DNA of 64,000 bases from Phycisphaerae bacterium (GCA_030372985.1 JAUCQB010000171.1:1-64000); one strand, 5' to 3'. Counted from the stretch's first letter, positions 18,536 to 28,638 are shown. Made by a program: numbers and translations. Notes: generated by a model not told the origin, from the sequence alone.

Positions 18536-18625
18536 GATCACCGCCTCCTCGTAAACAGAAATGGTGGCAGGCACTTCGATAGAGTAACCCCTTGCCGGCC
18601 GGCATGCAACGATGAGCCGGCGCCC

Positions 18626-18949
18626 TCACACCGCGACCAGTCCGAGGATGCCGAAGAGCACAAACAGGATACCGGCCGGTATGAGGTCCCGGCGTTTGAA
18701 GGGCGGGCTGTCCTTGGCGAACGGCCTGGTTGCGAGAGTCCCGGCTCCGAAAACGATCAGGATGCACCCGACGATGTCGAAGCCCCCCGAATTGCGGAGC
18801 ACGATCAGGATGCCTGTGGAAATGAGCAGCAGCATCACTAAGCCAGCCAACGCATCGCCGATGCTCGCGCGCATCAGTCCTCGAACCCAGAAAAACAGGC
18901 TGAGCACGGGAAGAAGGACCATGAGAATGACAGGTGCAATGTTGCTCAT
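18626..18949 (-). CDS. Small integral membrane protein (paralogue 1)
   Basis: 107 residues, almost entirely hydrophobic, with about four predicted membrane segments (IAPVILMVLLPVLSLFFWVRGL; ALAGLVMLLLISTGILIVL; FDIVGCILIVFGAGTLA; LIPAGILFVLFGILGLVAV). It is clearly related to the protein at 19483-19806: both start with [IL]AP...M.LLPV..FFW.RGL.R.S and end with FKR...... FVxxGxxGL. No known family. Weak ribosome site before ATG 18949. Confidence 0.65.
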   Translation of the reverse strand: MSNIAPVILMVLLPVLSLFFWVRGLMRASIGDALAGLVMLLLISTGILIVLRNSGGFDIVGCILIVFGAGTLATRPFAKDSPPFKRRDLIPAGILFVLFGILGLVAV

Positions 18950-19482
18950 TCTGTCTTTTGCCGCTTGTGGCGGTCGTTTCGGCCGCTACTCTTATCTCAT
19001 AACAGTCTATCCGATCCGCGACCTTTCCGCGAGAGCGCCGACCGGCCTGAGGGGGTGAGAAGTCTTGGGCCTTGTCAGTTCGGTAGAGCGTGCTCTGCAC
19101 GCCGCCCCGTCGCTCGCTGACTGTCTCTCTCCCTCTTCGCAAGGGGGAGCCGGAGGGGGTTATCCTTACACCTCAGCTTGCCCCCGAACGCCTCCGGCGC
19201 TCGTCCCGTTGCCGCTCACTTTTCCTGCTGCCCCGCCGGTCTGTTGCGTGCCCTCCGTGTCCCCGTGCTGAAATCACCGAAAGCTTCTCAACCACGGATC
19301 ACACGGATCTCACGGCTCCGGCAAGGCGACGCCGACAAATCAGTCACTCGCTGATCGAACCCGTTCCTCTCTGCGGTTCTCAACAATCAGTGATGTCCCC
19401 TGTACTGCCCGCCAACAAACGCGCCAACAAACGAACCTGGCCCGCTTTTCAATCTGCTGCCAAGCATATTCACCACAGCGTC
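18950..19482. other. Gene-free repeat-bearing spacer between paralogues
   Basis: About 530 bases without a credible gene. It holds worn copies of common intergenic words: CCCTCCGTGTCCCCGTG at 19250-19266 (its reverse complement recurs near 43890-43912) and CCACGGATCACACGGATCTC around 19291-19311. The spacer probably arose when the two flanking membrane-protein genes were separated by repeat insertion (inference). Confidence 0.5.
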
Positions 19483-19806
19483 TCAGATGACAATCAGCCC
19501 CACGAACCCAAGTGCCATAAACACTGCAGCAGCGAGAACGACCTCCTGCCGCTTGAACCGCTGATTGTCTTTCACAGCGAAGCTCGTTCCGTAAGTGACC
19601 ACGCCAAAGAAGATGAGGATGTATCCCATCCGAGTGAAAACGGCCGAACTGCCTGTCAGACAAGTCAATACGAGCCAAGTGACTATCAGAATTGCCAGTC
19701 CGGCCACCAAGTCCGCCGTGCTGACACGCAGCAGGCCTCGCGCCCAAAAGAACACCGCCACGAGCGGTAGCAGGAACATCGTGGCAAGGGGTGCGAGGTC
19801 GGTCAT
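19483..19806 (-). CDS. Small integral membrane protein (paralogue 2)
   Basis: 107 residues from ATG 19806, preceded by GAGGTGAGGA. Four hydrophobic segments, same length and layout as the protein at 18626-18949 (MTDLAPLATMFLLPLVAVFF opening, MGYILIFFGVVTYGTSFAVK, then FKRQEVVLAAAVFMALGFVGL). The two are a tandem duplication. Function unknown; an accessory membrane protein is all that can be said. Confidence 0.65.
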   Translation of the reverse strand: MTDLAPLATMFLLPLVAVFFWARGLLRVSTADLVAGLAILIVTWLVLTCLTGSSAVFTRMGYILIFFGVVTYGTSFAVKDNQRFKRQEVVLAAAVFMALGFVGLIVI

Positions 19807-20008
19807 CGTCCTCACCTCTCGTGGTCTGACGTGGTCATTCTGCCAACCACCATCCATGTGCACCAGTTTATCCAATCCCCGATTTCCCCGCGAGGGCCGC
19901 AGTCAGAAATCAGGACGAATCTCTCGAGTTCTGTGGGTTCAGCGGCCGCGCGGCTTGCCAATGGTGGAAGGCCTCCGAACTGAGGATGGCCGCCCCGGTA
20001 AGTATGGC

Positions 20009-21058
20009 TTATCGCTGGTAAATGGGCAGGTAACGGCAGGGGATCGACAGCGTGAGCACCATCATGGTCGTGCCGTAGGCCGGCCCGTGTTCGGAGTCCC
20101 AGTATGCGCCCTCTTTCTGCATCGACAGCACCTGCTCGCGGATCGGCGGAAACCACTGCTGCCAGCGGCGGGGGTCTTTGGCCTGGTACACCGCCTGAGC
20201 GGCGTAGTAGATGCCATAATGGTAGTTGCCCTCACTTTCCTTGTCTGCTCCGAGGTTGGCAATGAGGTAATCGAGCCCGCGTCGCGTCTCGTCGCAGTCG
20301 AACTCGCCGCAGACCTCCAGTGACGTGACTCCGGCCCCGGTGCGGGCGTATCCCGGCTTGCCGGACCGCGTCTGGTAGTAGAAACCGCCGCCGCGGTCGG
20401 CGCAGAGCTTGACGTATTTGATCGCACGCTCGATGGTTTCGGCCGGCACGATCATCCCCGCGTGCTGTGCTCCGCGCAGGGCCAGGATCTGCATGACGGT
20501 GACCGAGATGTCCGCGTCGCGGCTGTGAGGCTGATATCGCCAGCCGCCCTCGCTGTTCTGGGCGTTCACGATGACCCGGACGGCCGCCTGGATCGCCGAG
20601 GCGATCTCCGGCCGCTCGCTCATGCCGTAGACTTCGCTGAGCATCAGCGTCGCCGCGGCGTGCTCGTACATCGGGCCGTGTGAGGACCCATCGGCGTAGT
20701 GGATGAACCCGCTGGGCTGAGCGTTGGCCAGCACCCACCCGATCCCGCGGTCCAGCACCGGGGCGTATTCGCCTTGCTCGGGGACGTTTCCGGTTGCCAG
20801 AAAAGCCAGAATGGCCAGCGAGGTCACACCCACGTTCGGGCCGACCTTGCCGTACATCCACGCCCCGCTGGGCAACTGGCATCCGGCCAGGAACTTCAAC
20901 GCGCTGCGGATCGCCTCTTCCGATCCAGGTGTCATCTCCACGAACATGTCAGGCTGTTCGGGCGACTGGACGGCCTTGTTGGCCTGCGCGAGGACCGTTC
21001 TCGGCAACACAAACGTTGCCAAGATCAGAAGCTGGAGGATCAGGCGTCCGTTGCTCAT
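20009..21058 (-). CDS. Exported squalene-cyclase/prenyltransferase-like toroid protein
   Basis: 349 residues with a signal peptide (LILQLLILATFVLPRTVLAQA). Repeats such as FLAGCQLPSGAWMYG, NAQNSEGGWRYQP and YLIANLG..KESEGNYHYGIYYAAQA are the QxxxGxW-like helices of the squalene-hopene cyclase / prenyltransferase alpha-toroid superfamily. There is no DxDD catalytic motif of cyclases, so a structural or binding role is likely. ATG 21058 overlaps the preceding TGA by one base (TGATG), indicating translational coupling. It is the last gene of the moxR/vWA operon, a usual location for such proteins in planctomycetes. Confidence 0.75.
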   Translation of the reverse strand: MSNGRLILQLLILATFVLPRTVLAQANKAVQSPEQPDMFVEMTPGSEEAIRSALKFLAGCQLPSGAWMYGKVGPNVGVTSLAILAFLATGNVPEQGEYAPVLDRGIGWVLANAQPSGFIHYADGSSHGPMYEHAAATLMLSEVYGMSERPEIASAIQAAVRVIVNAQNSEGGWRYQPHSRDADISVTVMQILALRGAQHAGMIVPAETIERAIKYVKLCADRGGGFYYQTRSGKPGYARTGAGVTSLEVCGEFDCDETRRGLDYLIANLGADKESEGNYHYGIYYAAQAVYQAKDPRRWQQWFPPIREQVLSMQKEGAYWDSEHGPAYGTTMMVLTLSIPCRYLPIYQR

Positions 21059-23007
21059 CAGCGTGCCTCCGTGGGTTGCGTGGCGGGCGGTTGCTCGCCG
21101 CGAATCGAGTTCAAGGCATCTTCGAGTGCCAGCACGATCGCGGGCATGTCCGTGCCGCCCAGTCGCGCAAGCCGCTCGGCCGTCGATTGCAGTCGCAGCC
21201 ATCGCTCCTGCTGGCCGATGCGCGACGCGGCGTAGTCATCGGCTACTCGACCTATCGACTCGGCAAGCTGACCGGCCGTTCGGGCCAGACGGTCCTGCCG
21301 CCATTTTTCGGCCCGCGTCCGTTCCTGTACGGCCGTCGATTGACCCGGCTGTTCGGCGCTTGCGATACGGCCGACGGCTTCCGCGCACTCGGCCTGCAGC
21401 GACTCCAGTTGCGAGAGCTTATCCATAAGCTGTTCGAGCTCGTCGCTCAGCGCTCGGGCCAGTTCGACCTCGCTCATGATCTTCACTCTCCGCGGCCGCG
21501 AGACGGGCCAGTCATGCTGAGCGGCGTGCTCACCTTCATCGCGGGCCTCGATCCACCAAGTGAGCGAGTCCCCCGGCTTGAGATCCAGCGGCTCCAGTTG
21601 CCAGTTGTATTGCACGGCGGCCCGCTTGCCGGACTTGCTGAGCGGGAGTTCGACACGGCCGGTGTCGGTCGCGGCTCCCTTGCGATACAACAATGTGACC
21701 ATAGCTGCTCCATAATCGTCACCGATCTCGGCCGAGATGGGCAGCACGGCCGTCGGGGTGGCGCGACGGTCAATGGACGGCATGACCCGGTCAAACTGCG
21801 GATATTGGTTGTCCGTCATTTCGATGCGGTAGATGACCGGATCGGGGTTGTGGAAGCCGTCCGCGTCGGTCAGATGGACGCGGTACGACTGGCTGTTCCG
21901 CACGACGAAAGTCGCCTCCGCACCCGGCACCGGCGTCAGCGTCATCTGAGCCGAGGTGCCGTCCTCCCAGGCCAGTCGGCCATCGGTGATGGCCTTGCTG
22001 GCGGTGACCACGAGCCTGAGTTGTGTCCCGAAAATGGCCTGGACGTTGCCGTCCTCGGTCTGTAGCGGGGGCAGGCGCGTGTATTCTGGGAAGGTGCATT
22101 CCGTTCGGATTGCGACGATCTCCGGCGGCGGAATCATAACCACCCGGCTGGGCGACGTGGTGTTGTCGCCGATCTCCAGCCAGACCTCGAGGTCCTGCAT
22201 TACCGGCCGATATTGGACGCGGAAATCGCCGGTTTGCTCAATCTCGAAGTAGGCACGATCTGCCGGGCTCCGTCCGGCCCGAACGCACAGTGTTCCGTTG
22301 GACGGGACAGCGCCGGTTACCCGGCCGATGAGAATCAGCGTTCCGCCGCGAACCACGCGCTCGCTGAGGCTCGATACGTGTATGTACGTTCGTTTCGGCC
22401 AGTTCACTTGGGCCCACGGCAGCAGCACACGCCTGACACCGATGGAAGCGGACTCGCGGTTGAATCCCGCGACGGCCAGGACCATGGCGACTCCAACCCA
22501 TGCCGCCGCACACTTCCTGACGATCGATGTGCCGGGTACCACGGTCTTTGGCGCCAACTGCGGTGCCGCGGTTTCGGCGGCGGCGCGGACCCGGCCGTAG
22601 AGGTCGGCTGACACGCCGCTTCCTGCCCGGCGAGATGCGTCCGCCAGTTGAACCGCAGTCACAAGCCTTCCGCGAAGATCGGGGTAGGTCTTCTCGATGA
22701 GGAGGGCGGCCGAATCGAATGACAGGTTCTTCCATAAAGTGATGATGCTGCGCCGCAGTACCAACGCAATCGACGTGCCGAGCATCGCAAGGAGCAGCGC
22801 CCGCCACCAGCGCGGACCGCGAATCCATGCGTCGAGGAGCACCGCGGCAGTCAGGGTACCGGTTAGCCACACCGCCAGCGTGCTGACCGCCAGCGTCCGT
22901 CTCAGCCATGCCCATCGGCGCCGCACTTGTGCAATTCGAGAAAGGCAGGCCTTGGGCGTCGCAAGCTGCGATTCGTCGTTCACGGTTTGTACCGCTGCTG
23001 TGCTCAT
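21058..23007 (-). CDS. DUF4175-like membrane protein of the vWA operon
   Basis: 649 residues. Two N-terminal membrane segments (TLAVSTLAVWLTGTLTAAVLL and WWRALLLAMLGTSIALVL), a third hydrophobic segment near residue 160, then a long periplasmic part with Ig-like beta regions (ECTFPEYTRLPP; DDYGAAMVTLLYRKG; LKPGDSLTWWIEARDEG) and a C-terminal coiled coil. FPEYTRLPP and 'ARDEG' segments are typical of DUF4175-type proteins next to Bat operons. Seven bases after the upstream vWA gene and one base overlapping the next, so part of a coupled operon. Biochemical role unknown. Confidence 0.7.
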   Translation of the reverse strand: MSTAAVQTVNDESQLATPKACLSRIAQVRRRWAWLRRTLAVSTLAVWLTGTLTAAVLLDAWIRGPRWWRALLLAMLGTSIALVLRRSIITLWKNLSFDSAALLIEKTYPDLRGRLVTAVQLADASRRAGSGVSADLYGRVRAAAETAAPQLAPKTVVPGTSIVRKCAAAWVGVAMVLAVAGFNRESASIGVRRVLLPWAQVNWPKRTYIHVSSLSERVVRGGTLILIGRVTGAVPSNGTLCVRAGRSPADRAYFEIEQTGDFRVQYRPVMQDLEVWLEIGDNTTSPSRVVMIPPPEIVAIRTECTFPEYTRLPPLQTEDGNVQAIFGTQLRLVVTASKAITDGRLAWEDGTSAQMTLTPVPGAEATFVVRNSQSYRVHLTDADGFHNPDPVIYRIEMTDNQYPQFDRVMPSIDRRATPTAVLPISAEIGDDYGAAMVTLLYRKGAATDTGRVELPLSKSGKRAAVQYNWQLEPLDLKPGDSLTWWIEARDEGEHAAQHDWPVSRPRRVKIMSEVELARALSDELEQLMDKLSQLESLQAECAEAVGRIASAEQPGQSTAVQERTRAEKWRQDRLARTAGQLAESIGRVADDYAASRIGQQERWLRLQSTAERLARLGGTDMPAIVLALEDALNSIRGEQPPATQPTEAR

Positions 23008-23014
23008 CTGATCG

Positions 23015-25387
23015 TCACGGCAACTGCCATAGCCTTCGCAGAACCCAATCCGCCGCGAGAAGGCTCACCAGGATCAGGACAAGGATTGGCTTGTCCCACA
23101 GCCGATAGTCGCGCTGTTCGCGGATTGACCGCGGAGAAAGATCGATTCCCGCGATCACGCTGTCGATGTCCGCGGCCTGGCCGCTTTGTCCGCCGGTGTT
23201 GTCGGCGATTTCTTTCATCAACCCCGGGTTGGCCGCGGGCTCCGCCAACTCGAGTTGTGGTGCCTGCACCTCCACGATCGCGGAGGCATCAAGGGCGTGT
23301 CCGTCCACCCACAGTTTGTGCAGGCCGGCAGCGGTCAGCGGCACGCGGGCTTCGTACATGTGCTCGGCGCCGGGCGATGGAGTCAGCGGGAGCTTCTGCT
23401 GACGGCCGTCTTCGCTCTCGGTCACCAGTACCGGCAGTTCCGTCCCAGCCAGTTCCTCGGCTCGCACCGTGACCAGCGCCGTGTCGTTGCGATTGTAGAC
23501 GCTTCGATCGGTCCACAGGTGGATCTGACGGCTCTCTCCGCCGAGGTGGGGTGCACCGAGGTATTGGATCACCTGCCCCCAGAGCCGGTAGAACACCCGG
23601 TCACCCTGCTTGAATCGCCAGCGCCAGGTCTCGTCGATGCCGCAGAAGAAGCTCTTGCCTTTGCCGGAGTTCTGAACCGCCATGATCGGCATGCGCTCGT
23701 TCTGTCCGGCCTGAGCCATCTCCGTCGGGTGGACGGCCAGCACCAGTGCTCCCGGCCGGGCTTTTCGGACGGGGACGAACCAGTAGACGCCCGGCAGGGC
23801 CTTCCACTGCTCAAGGTTGTTTTCCATATCGTCGCCAAGCTGGATGGCGGAATGTGTCTGGCCCAACGGGGTCAATTCCGGCACGAACAGGTCATCTTTG
23901 CCGCTCCTGGGTCTGCGAGGCGAGGGGCCCACCTCCTCAGTTGCCTCGATGGGGAACAGGTCGGCAAACGACGTCTCGGCATAGGCCTGCGGATTGAAGC
24001 TCGGCCCGGCCAGCAGCATCATCCCGGCGCCTTCATCGCGGACCATCGCCCCGATCCACTCGATCTGCTGGGCCGTCAGAATGCCGGGGTCAACATCACC
24101 GATGATGAACACGTCATAGCTCTTGAAGGCGTCGCGGTTGTTCGGCAGGGAGGCGATCAGCGGCGGCGGAGGATTGGCCACCGGCTCGGCTCCGGTCAAC
24201 AGAACTTGCAGCTTGAGCCTGCGGTCGCGATTCATTGCATCGCGCAGGAAGCGATATTGCCATCGAGGCCGGCCTTCGAGGTAGAGCACACGAATCTTGT
24301 CGGTGGTGACGCGGGCGACGAAGCTGCGATGGTTGTTCTGATGGGCGGTTTCATCCGGTTGCGGTGTGACTTCGACGCGGAACGTATGTTCGCCGGCCTG
24401 ACGGGGTGTAAACGTGATGGTCACGTTGATTTCGCCGGCGTTTTCGTCGAACACCGCATCGGCGCGGCCCAGTTCCTGCGAGCCGCTTCTCAGAATGACC
24501 GGTACGCGCCGCGTCTGGTAGCCTCGCTGTCTGAGTCGAACGATGACCGTGGCCGGGTCATCGCTGAACAACAGATCATTTGCCAGGACCTGCCGCACCT
24601 CGATGTCCCGCGGGTCGGCGTCGCCCACGGTCACGGTGTGTATGGGCACGCCGGCCTGTTTCCAGCGTGGGCAGGCGGCCAGGGGTGAGCCGCCGGTATT
24701 GTTGGCTCCGTCGCTGAGCAGCAGCACGCCGGCCGTGGGCCGGCCACGCAGTCGCTCAACCATTTCGTCGATGCTCGGCGCGAGGGCCGTATAGGGTGCC
24801 GAAGCATCCAACTCGCCGAAGCTGGGGGATTCGCTGTTGATGCCCGCGGGGCGTGCGGTCCTATCGAAAGAGAACAAGAGCAGTTCGGCTGATCGCGACA
24901 ACTGCTCCAGTCGTGAGCCCTGCCCGTCTCTCTCGGCAAGCAACAGTTGCCTGGCGAGGTCGATGCGGGACACGCCGGCAGGGGAGGACGCCGGTGTGCC
25001 GGCAGGTGCGGTTGCAGGTGGCGATGTGCCCGAGCCTCCGGCGGCATAGCGGTCCTGGAGCGACATGCTCTGCGACGTGTCGACGGCCACGGCGAGTGTG
25101 GGTTTGAGTTGGCGGCTGACCTGGATCTGCAATGAAAGGTCGAGCAGCATCGGCACGAGGCAGGCGACAGCCGCGATTCGCAGCGATGCCAGTACCGTCC
25201 GCTTGCGAAATGAGAGATCCAACCCCTTGGCCCGCGAGATCCAGATGGCCAGTATGACCAAACCGATTCCGGCCGCGATCGTTCCCGCCGTTCCGAGGAC
25301 CGGATAAGCGCGCAGAGCCAGATCGCTCGACTGCCCATCGAGTTGTTGAGGCCACAGCAGCCATTTCAGCCAGATCGAGCCGTTCAT
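23015..25387 (-). CDS. vWA/glutamine-amidotransferase-like membrane protein
   Basis: 790 residues. Two N-terminal membrane helices (TAGTIAAGIGLVILAIWI and IAAVACLVPMLLDLSLQIQV) precede a von Willebrand A domain with MIDAS start AVAVDTSQSMSLQD. Then comes a beta region, a class-I-glutaminase-like Rossmann segment (VLYLEGRPRWQYRFLRDAM; GAGMMLLAGPSFNPQAY) and a C-terminal membrane helix (LVLILVSLLAADWVL). The layout is common in planctomycete Bat-like operons. The protein presumably binds partner proteins or metal at the vWA site on the periplasmic face. 26 bases from the BatA-like gene upstream. Confidence 0.75.
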   Translation of the reverse strand: MNGSIWLKWLLWPQQLDGQSSDLALRAYPVLGTAGTIAAGIGLVILAIWISRAKGLDLSFRKRTVLASLRIAAVACLVPMLLDLSLQIQVSRQLKPTLAVAVDTSQSMSLQDRYAAGGSGTSPPATAPAGTPASSPAGVSRIDLARQLLLAERDGQGSRLEQLSRSAELLLFSFDRTARPAGINSESPSFGELDASAPYTALAPSIDEMVERLRGRPTAGVLLLSDGANNTGGSPLAACPRWKQAGVPIHTVTVGDADPRDIEVRQVLANDLLFSDDPATVIVRLRQRGYQTRRVPVILRSGSQELGRADAVFDENAGEINVTITFTPRQAGEHTFRVEVTPQPDETAHQNNHRSFVARVTTDKIRVLYLEGRPRWQYRFLRDAMNRDRRLKLQVLLTGAEPVANPPPPLIASLPNNRDAFKSYDVFIIGDVDPGILTAQQIEWIGAMVRDEGAGMMLLAGPSFNPQAYAETSFADLFPIEATEEVGPSPRRPRSGKDDLFVPELTPLGQTHSAIQLGDDMENNLEQWKALPGVYWFVPVRKARPGALVLAVHPTEMAQAGQNERMPIMAVQNSGKGKSFFCGIDETWRWRFKQGDRVFYRLWGQVIQYLGAPHLGGESRQIHLWTDRSVYNRNDTALVTVRAEELAGTELPVLVTESEDGRQQKLPLTPSPGAEHMYEARVPLTAAGLHKLWVDGHALDASAIVEVQAPQLELAEPAANPGLMKEIADNTGGQSGQAADIDSVIAGIDLSPRSIREQRDYRLWDKPILVLILVSLLAADWVLRRLWQLP

Positions 25388-25413
25388 TGCGCGTTACGCT
25401 TCCGTCAACGTGA

Positions 25414-27630
25414 CTACAAGTCCATCGCTTTCTTCAGCATTGCCTGCGTATCCACCTGTCTGGGAGCGAACAACCTAACCAGCAGCAGTTCAGTGGCCAG
25501 CAGGATCAACAGTATGATGATGCCGGTCGTCGAAAGTTCCGCCTCGCGCTTGGCCGCGAGCAAGGCCGTCCGGATCGAATCGGCGGGGCCGATGACCCGC
25601 GTCTTCGCCAATGCCTGTTTCTCTCGCAACGGCGCCAAAGCGAGCATGGCCGGATCGAACTCGTCGGCGTGCAGGTTCACCGCTTTCTTTGCCTGTCTCG
25701 GAGTCCCCGTCGCATCGTTGTACGTCAGCGTGTACACGCCCGCGAGCTGCGCCGAGGGGAGGAGAACGCGGGGTTGTCCTGTGGCCGGGTCTTCGGCGAC
25801 CATGGCATCGGCCGGGGTGCTTGTGCCGTCGGGGTAGGTGAGATTGATGCCGTCGGTTGTGGCGAGGTGCCACTCAAGGGCCTGACCGGCCGGTTGCTGA
25901 GGCACGTCCTGTCCGAACGTCAGATGGAAGGCCAACTGCTGGAAGAACGGCACGAACGCCGGCGAGAGCGGGAACTCGCCGCCTTGCCGGTCGGCCGATC
26001 CGCCGAAATACACCACACCTCCCTGTCCGAAGGTGTTGGCCACCAGGGCGGCTCCGCCTCGCGTGAAGCGGGCCCAAGTCTGGACGTTCTTGCCCTGCAC
26101 GCTTGCCACCGGCCGCACCGTTTGGAAGGTTGCCGTGGACAACGCCCGCATCAGGATCGGGTCGTCAAACGCCGACAGGGCTGGAACAAGCGGTTCATTC
26201 AACACCAATCCGACCGGCGGATCGGTGGGCTGCAAGTCGATCGGCGGCCCGAGTTGCACCGGCAGGAGGCCGCTGCCCCCCTCGAAGAACATGGCCGCAA
26301 GGTTCGAGGCATTGACCTGTGGTCCCGCGATGATCAACAACCCCGAGCCGTCGCGCACGGCGGCCTTGATCTGCCCGATCGCCGCGCTCGGCAGGGCAGG
26401 CACGTCCGCCAGGATGATCAGTGGAAAGCTGCCGATCTGGACTGATTCCAGGTTGCCGGTGGACAGCGTTCGGACATCGAAGAACGATACGCTTTCGGGT
26501 TCCTGGGGATCTGTCGGCCAGAGAGCGATGCGGATGAAGCCGCCGGCCGACATCGCCGGGTCGTGTCCTGGCCGTCCGTCCACCAGCAACACGTTGATGC
26601 GCTCGCGCACCTTGAGCAGCATCGACCGCTGGTTGTTCCGCTCATACAGGTCGCTGTCGCAGCGGGCCGCAATGGTATGCTCGCCCGGCGAGTTGAAACG
26701 ATGCTCGAAGCTGATGATCAGATCCTGGTCCGGCGGCACGCGGACCTGCTTGCGGGTGACTTTTCGGCCGTCAACGAACAGGTCGATGCCCGTGTCCAGC
26801 GGTTCTTTCGTGTTCAATGCGGTCAGTCTCACGCTGATCGACGTGGGCCACAATGTAGCCGCCAGCGAGGGGGTGAGGGCGTCGGGGCCGCCCGAGATGG
26901 TCAAATCGGTCACGGCCGCATCTCCGGCAGGGGTCTGGGGGACGGCGAGGACAAAGACCTCGGCCATCTCGCCGGCCGTGGCGAAGGCCTCCCGTTTCCT
27001 GGCATCATCGTCTTGCCAGCCGGCCGCCTGGCCGTCAGTCACGATCACGATTTCACGGTTGGGGGTCTTCTCCTCGCGGAGTCGTTCTGCAGCGGTGATC
27101 AGCGACTGTTCAATCGCCGATGCGCTGTCGCGAGGAGCGAGTTTCGACAGTGTCTGACGCACGTAGCTGATGTCTCGCGTGGGCTGACGAATCAGGTCGG
27201 CGGGCGGATCGGCCGCGAGCATGACCGCCACGTCGCTCCCGGCGGGCAACTGGTCGAGGTACTCTTCGATTCGAACGATAGCTCGATCCATCCGGGTGCG
27301 AACCCCGTCGGAGGCCGCCATGCTGGCTGAATCGTCCAGCACGATGATGCTGACCGTTCGCTGCCGCTGGCCGCTCAGCCATTGCCAGCCGGCGCGGGCC
27401 ACCGGCCGCAGAACGACGAACACAATCGCCGCGACAATGGCGGTCCGCACGATGAGCAGCAGGATGGTCTCGAGCAACAGGCGCCGTCGGTTCTTGCGCA
27501 GGGCCCTCATCAGGAAGGTCATCGCCGCCCAGCGAACGCGCGGCAGCCGCTGCCGGATGAGAATGTGGATCAGGATCGGCACCGCGATCAGCGGCAGAAG
27601 CCACAGCAACTCGCTGTTGAGCAGCTTCAT
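25414..27630 (-). CDS. BatA-domain / vWA membrane protein
   Basis: 738 residues from ATG 27630. The opening LLNSELLWLLPLIAVPILIH is the BatA N-terminal membrane motif (N..LLWLL...IPI.IH...). A second helix is followed by a vWA domain (IIVLDDSASMAASDG, MIDAS DxSxS), Ig-like segments, a glutaminase-like Rossmann part (INVLLVDGRPGHDPAMSAG) and a final helix (IIILLILLATELLLV). The start codon overlaps the stop of the DUF58 gene as ATGA, so translation is coupled. Longer in-frame starts would run into the DUF58 gene and were rejected. Confidence 0.85.
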   Translation of the reverse strand: MKLLNSELLWLLPLIAVPILIHILIRQRLPRVRWAAMTFLMRALRKNRRRLLLETILLLIVRTAIVAAIVFVVLRPVARAGWQWLSGQRQRTVSIIVLDDSASMAASDGVRTRMDRAIVRIEEYLDQLPAGSDVAVMLAADPPADLIRQPTRDISYVRQTLSKLAPRDSASAIEQSLITAAERLREEKTPNREIVIVTDGQAAGWQDDDARKREAFATAGEMAEVFVLAVPQTPAGDAAVTDLTISGGPDALTPSLAATLWPTSISVRLTALNTKEPLDTGIDLFVDGRKVTRKQVRVPPDQDLIISFEHRFNSPGEHTIAARCDSDLYERNNQRSMLLKVRERINVLLVDGRPGHDPAMSAGGFIRIALWPTDPQEPESVSFFDVRTLSTGNLESVQIGSFPLIILADVPALPSAAIGQIKAAVRDGSGLLIIAGPQVNASNLAAMFFEGGSGLLPVQLGPPIDLQPTDPPVGLVLNEPLVPALSAFDDPILMRALSTATFQTVRPVASVQGKNVQTWARFTRGGAALVANTFGQGGVVYFGGSADRQGGEFPLSPAFVPFFQQLAFHLTFGQDVPQQPAGQALEWHLATTDGINLTYPDGTSTPADAMVAEDPATGQPRVLLPSAQLAGVYTLTYNDATGTPRQAKKAVNLHADEFDPAMLALAPLREKQALAKTRVIGPADSIRTALLAAKREAELSTTGIIILLILLATELLLVRLFAPRQVDTQAMLKKAMDL

Positions 27631-28577
27631 CGCCGGCCCTCCCGGATCTTGCCGCGGGCCGTCAGGTACCGGACCAGCAGGTGGTCGACCGGCTCGGCCG
27701 TGTTCACCAGCACGTAGTCCGATCGCGTGCCGGCGCAAGCCATCTTCGTCTGGGCGAGGAACCGCTGGACGATGTCGACGTAGTCGGCGCGGATCTTATT
27801 CGGTTCGGCGACGGCGGCAGGCAGCGACTCCATCCCCTCAAAGCGGATTCGCCCGCCGAAGTCGAAGCTCAGCTCCTGCGGGTCGAGAACGTGCATCACC
27901 ACGACCTCGTGCCGCTGGTGGCGGAGCAGTTGGATCGCCCTGAGAATGCCGGCTGTGTCGTCGTTGCCGTCGGGCGAACCGACATCGAGCAGGTCCGAGA
28001 TGATCACCACGATGCCGCGCCGGCCGATCATCTCCACCAGCACCGGCACCACTGTTTCGAGTTTCGTGCCCCGTTCGGGCCTGATCGTCTCTAGGCTCGA
28101 TGCCACGAGGCCAAGCGAGCCGAGCGAGGTTCGCGGAGGCAGGAAACTGATCAGCTTCTCATCGAACAGGGCGACCGAGACCGCATCGGCCTGCCGAAGT
28201 GCCAGATAGGAGAGCGAAGCGGTCAGCAGGCAGGCATGGTCGAGCTTGCTCGCGTCGCCCGATCCGTAACGCATCGACTCGCTGCAGTCCACGATGAAGG
28301 TCACCACGAAATTGGTTTCTTCCTGGAACTGCCGGACGTAATATCGCTCGGTTCGGCCGTAGACCTTCCAGTCGATATGCCGGGTGTCGTCGCCGGGTAC
28401 GTAGGCCCGATGCTGGGCGAACTCGCTGCTGGCGCCGAGGTAGGGGCTGCGCTGCAAACCGGCCATCGTGCCCTCGACCAGGTCCCTGGCCCGCATTTCC
28501 AGCGAGGCAATGTGATCGAGTACGTCGAACACGACGTACTTGCGGTCGGTCAGTCTCTCTTCTCGTCGTCCGGCCAT
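27627..28577 (-). CDS. DUF58 domain protein
   Basis: 316 residues with the DUF58 hallmark AYVPGDDTRHIDWKVYGRT near residue 60 and a vWA-like VDCSESMRYG downstream. DUF58 proteins act with MoxR ATPases. Here moxR is 298 bases upstream on the same strand, separated by a repeat-filled spacer rather than the usual short gap. Cytoplasmic (no signal or membrane segment). Start ATG 28577. Confidence 0.9.
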   Translation of the reverse strand: MAGRREERLTDRKYVVFDVLDHIASLEMRARDLVEGTMAGLQRSPYLGASSEFAQHRAYVPGDDTRHIDWKVYGRTERYYVRQFQEETNFVVTFIVDCSESMRYGSGDASKLDHACLLTASLSYLALRQADAVSVALFDEKLISFLPPRTSLGSLGLVASSLETIRPERGTKLETVVPVLVEMIGRRGIVVIISDLLDVGSPDGNDDTAGILRAIQLLRHQRHEVVVMHVLDPQELSFDFGGRIRFEGMESLPAAVAEPNKIRADYVDIVQRFLAQTKMACAGTRSDYVLVNTAEPVDHLLVRYLTARGKIREGRR

Positions 28578-28638
28578 TCCTCGGTGTCCGCCACGTCAAA
28601 CCGGTTGCGTTGGCATACCCCGCCCCGTCGGCAAAACC

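Noticed and set aside
20009-21058. Active squalene-hopene cyclase
   Set aside because: The DxDD catalytic motif is missing and the protein is exported and about half the length of a cyclase.
23186-24688. 500-codon plus-strand frame antisense to the vWA gene
   Set aside because: Same reason: the minus-strand product has a MIDAS motif, membrane helices and operon context.
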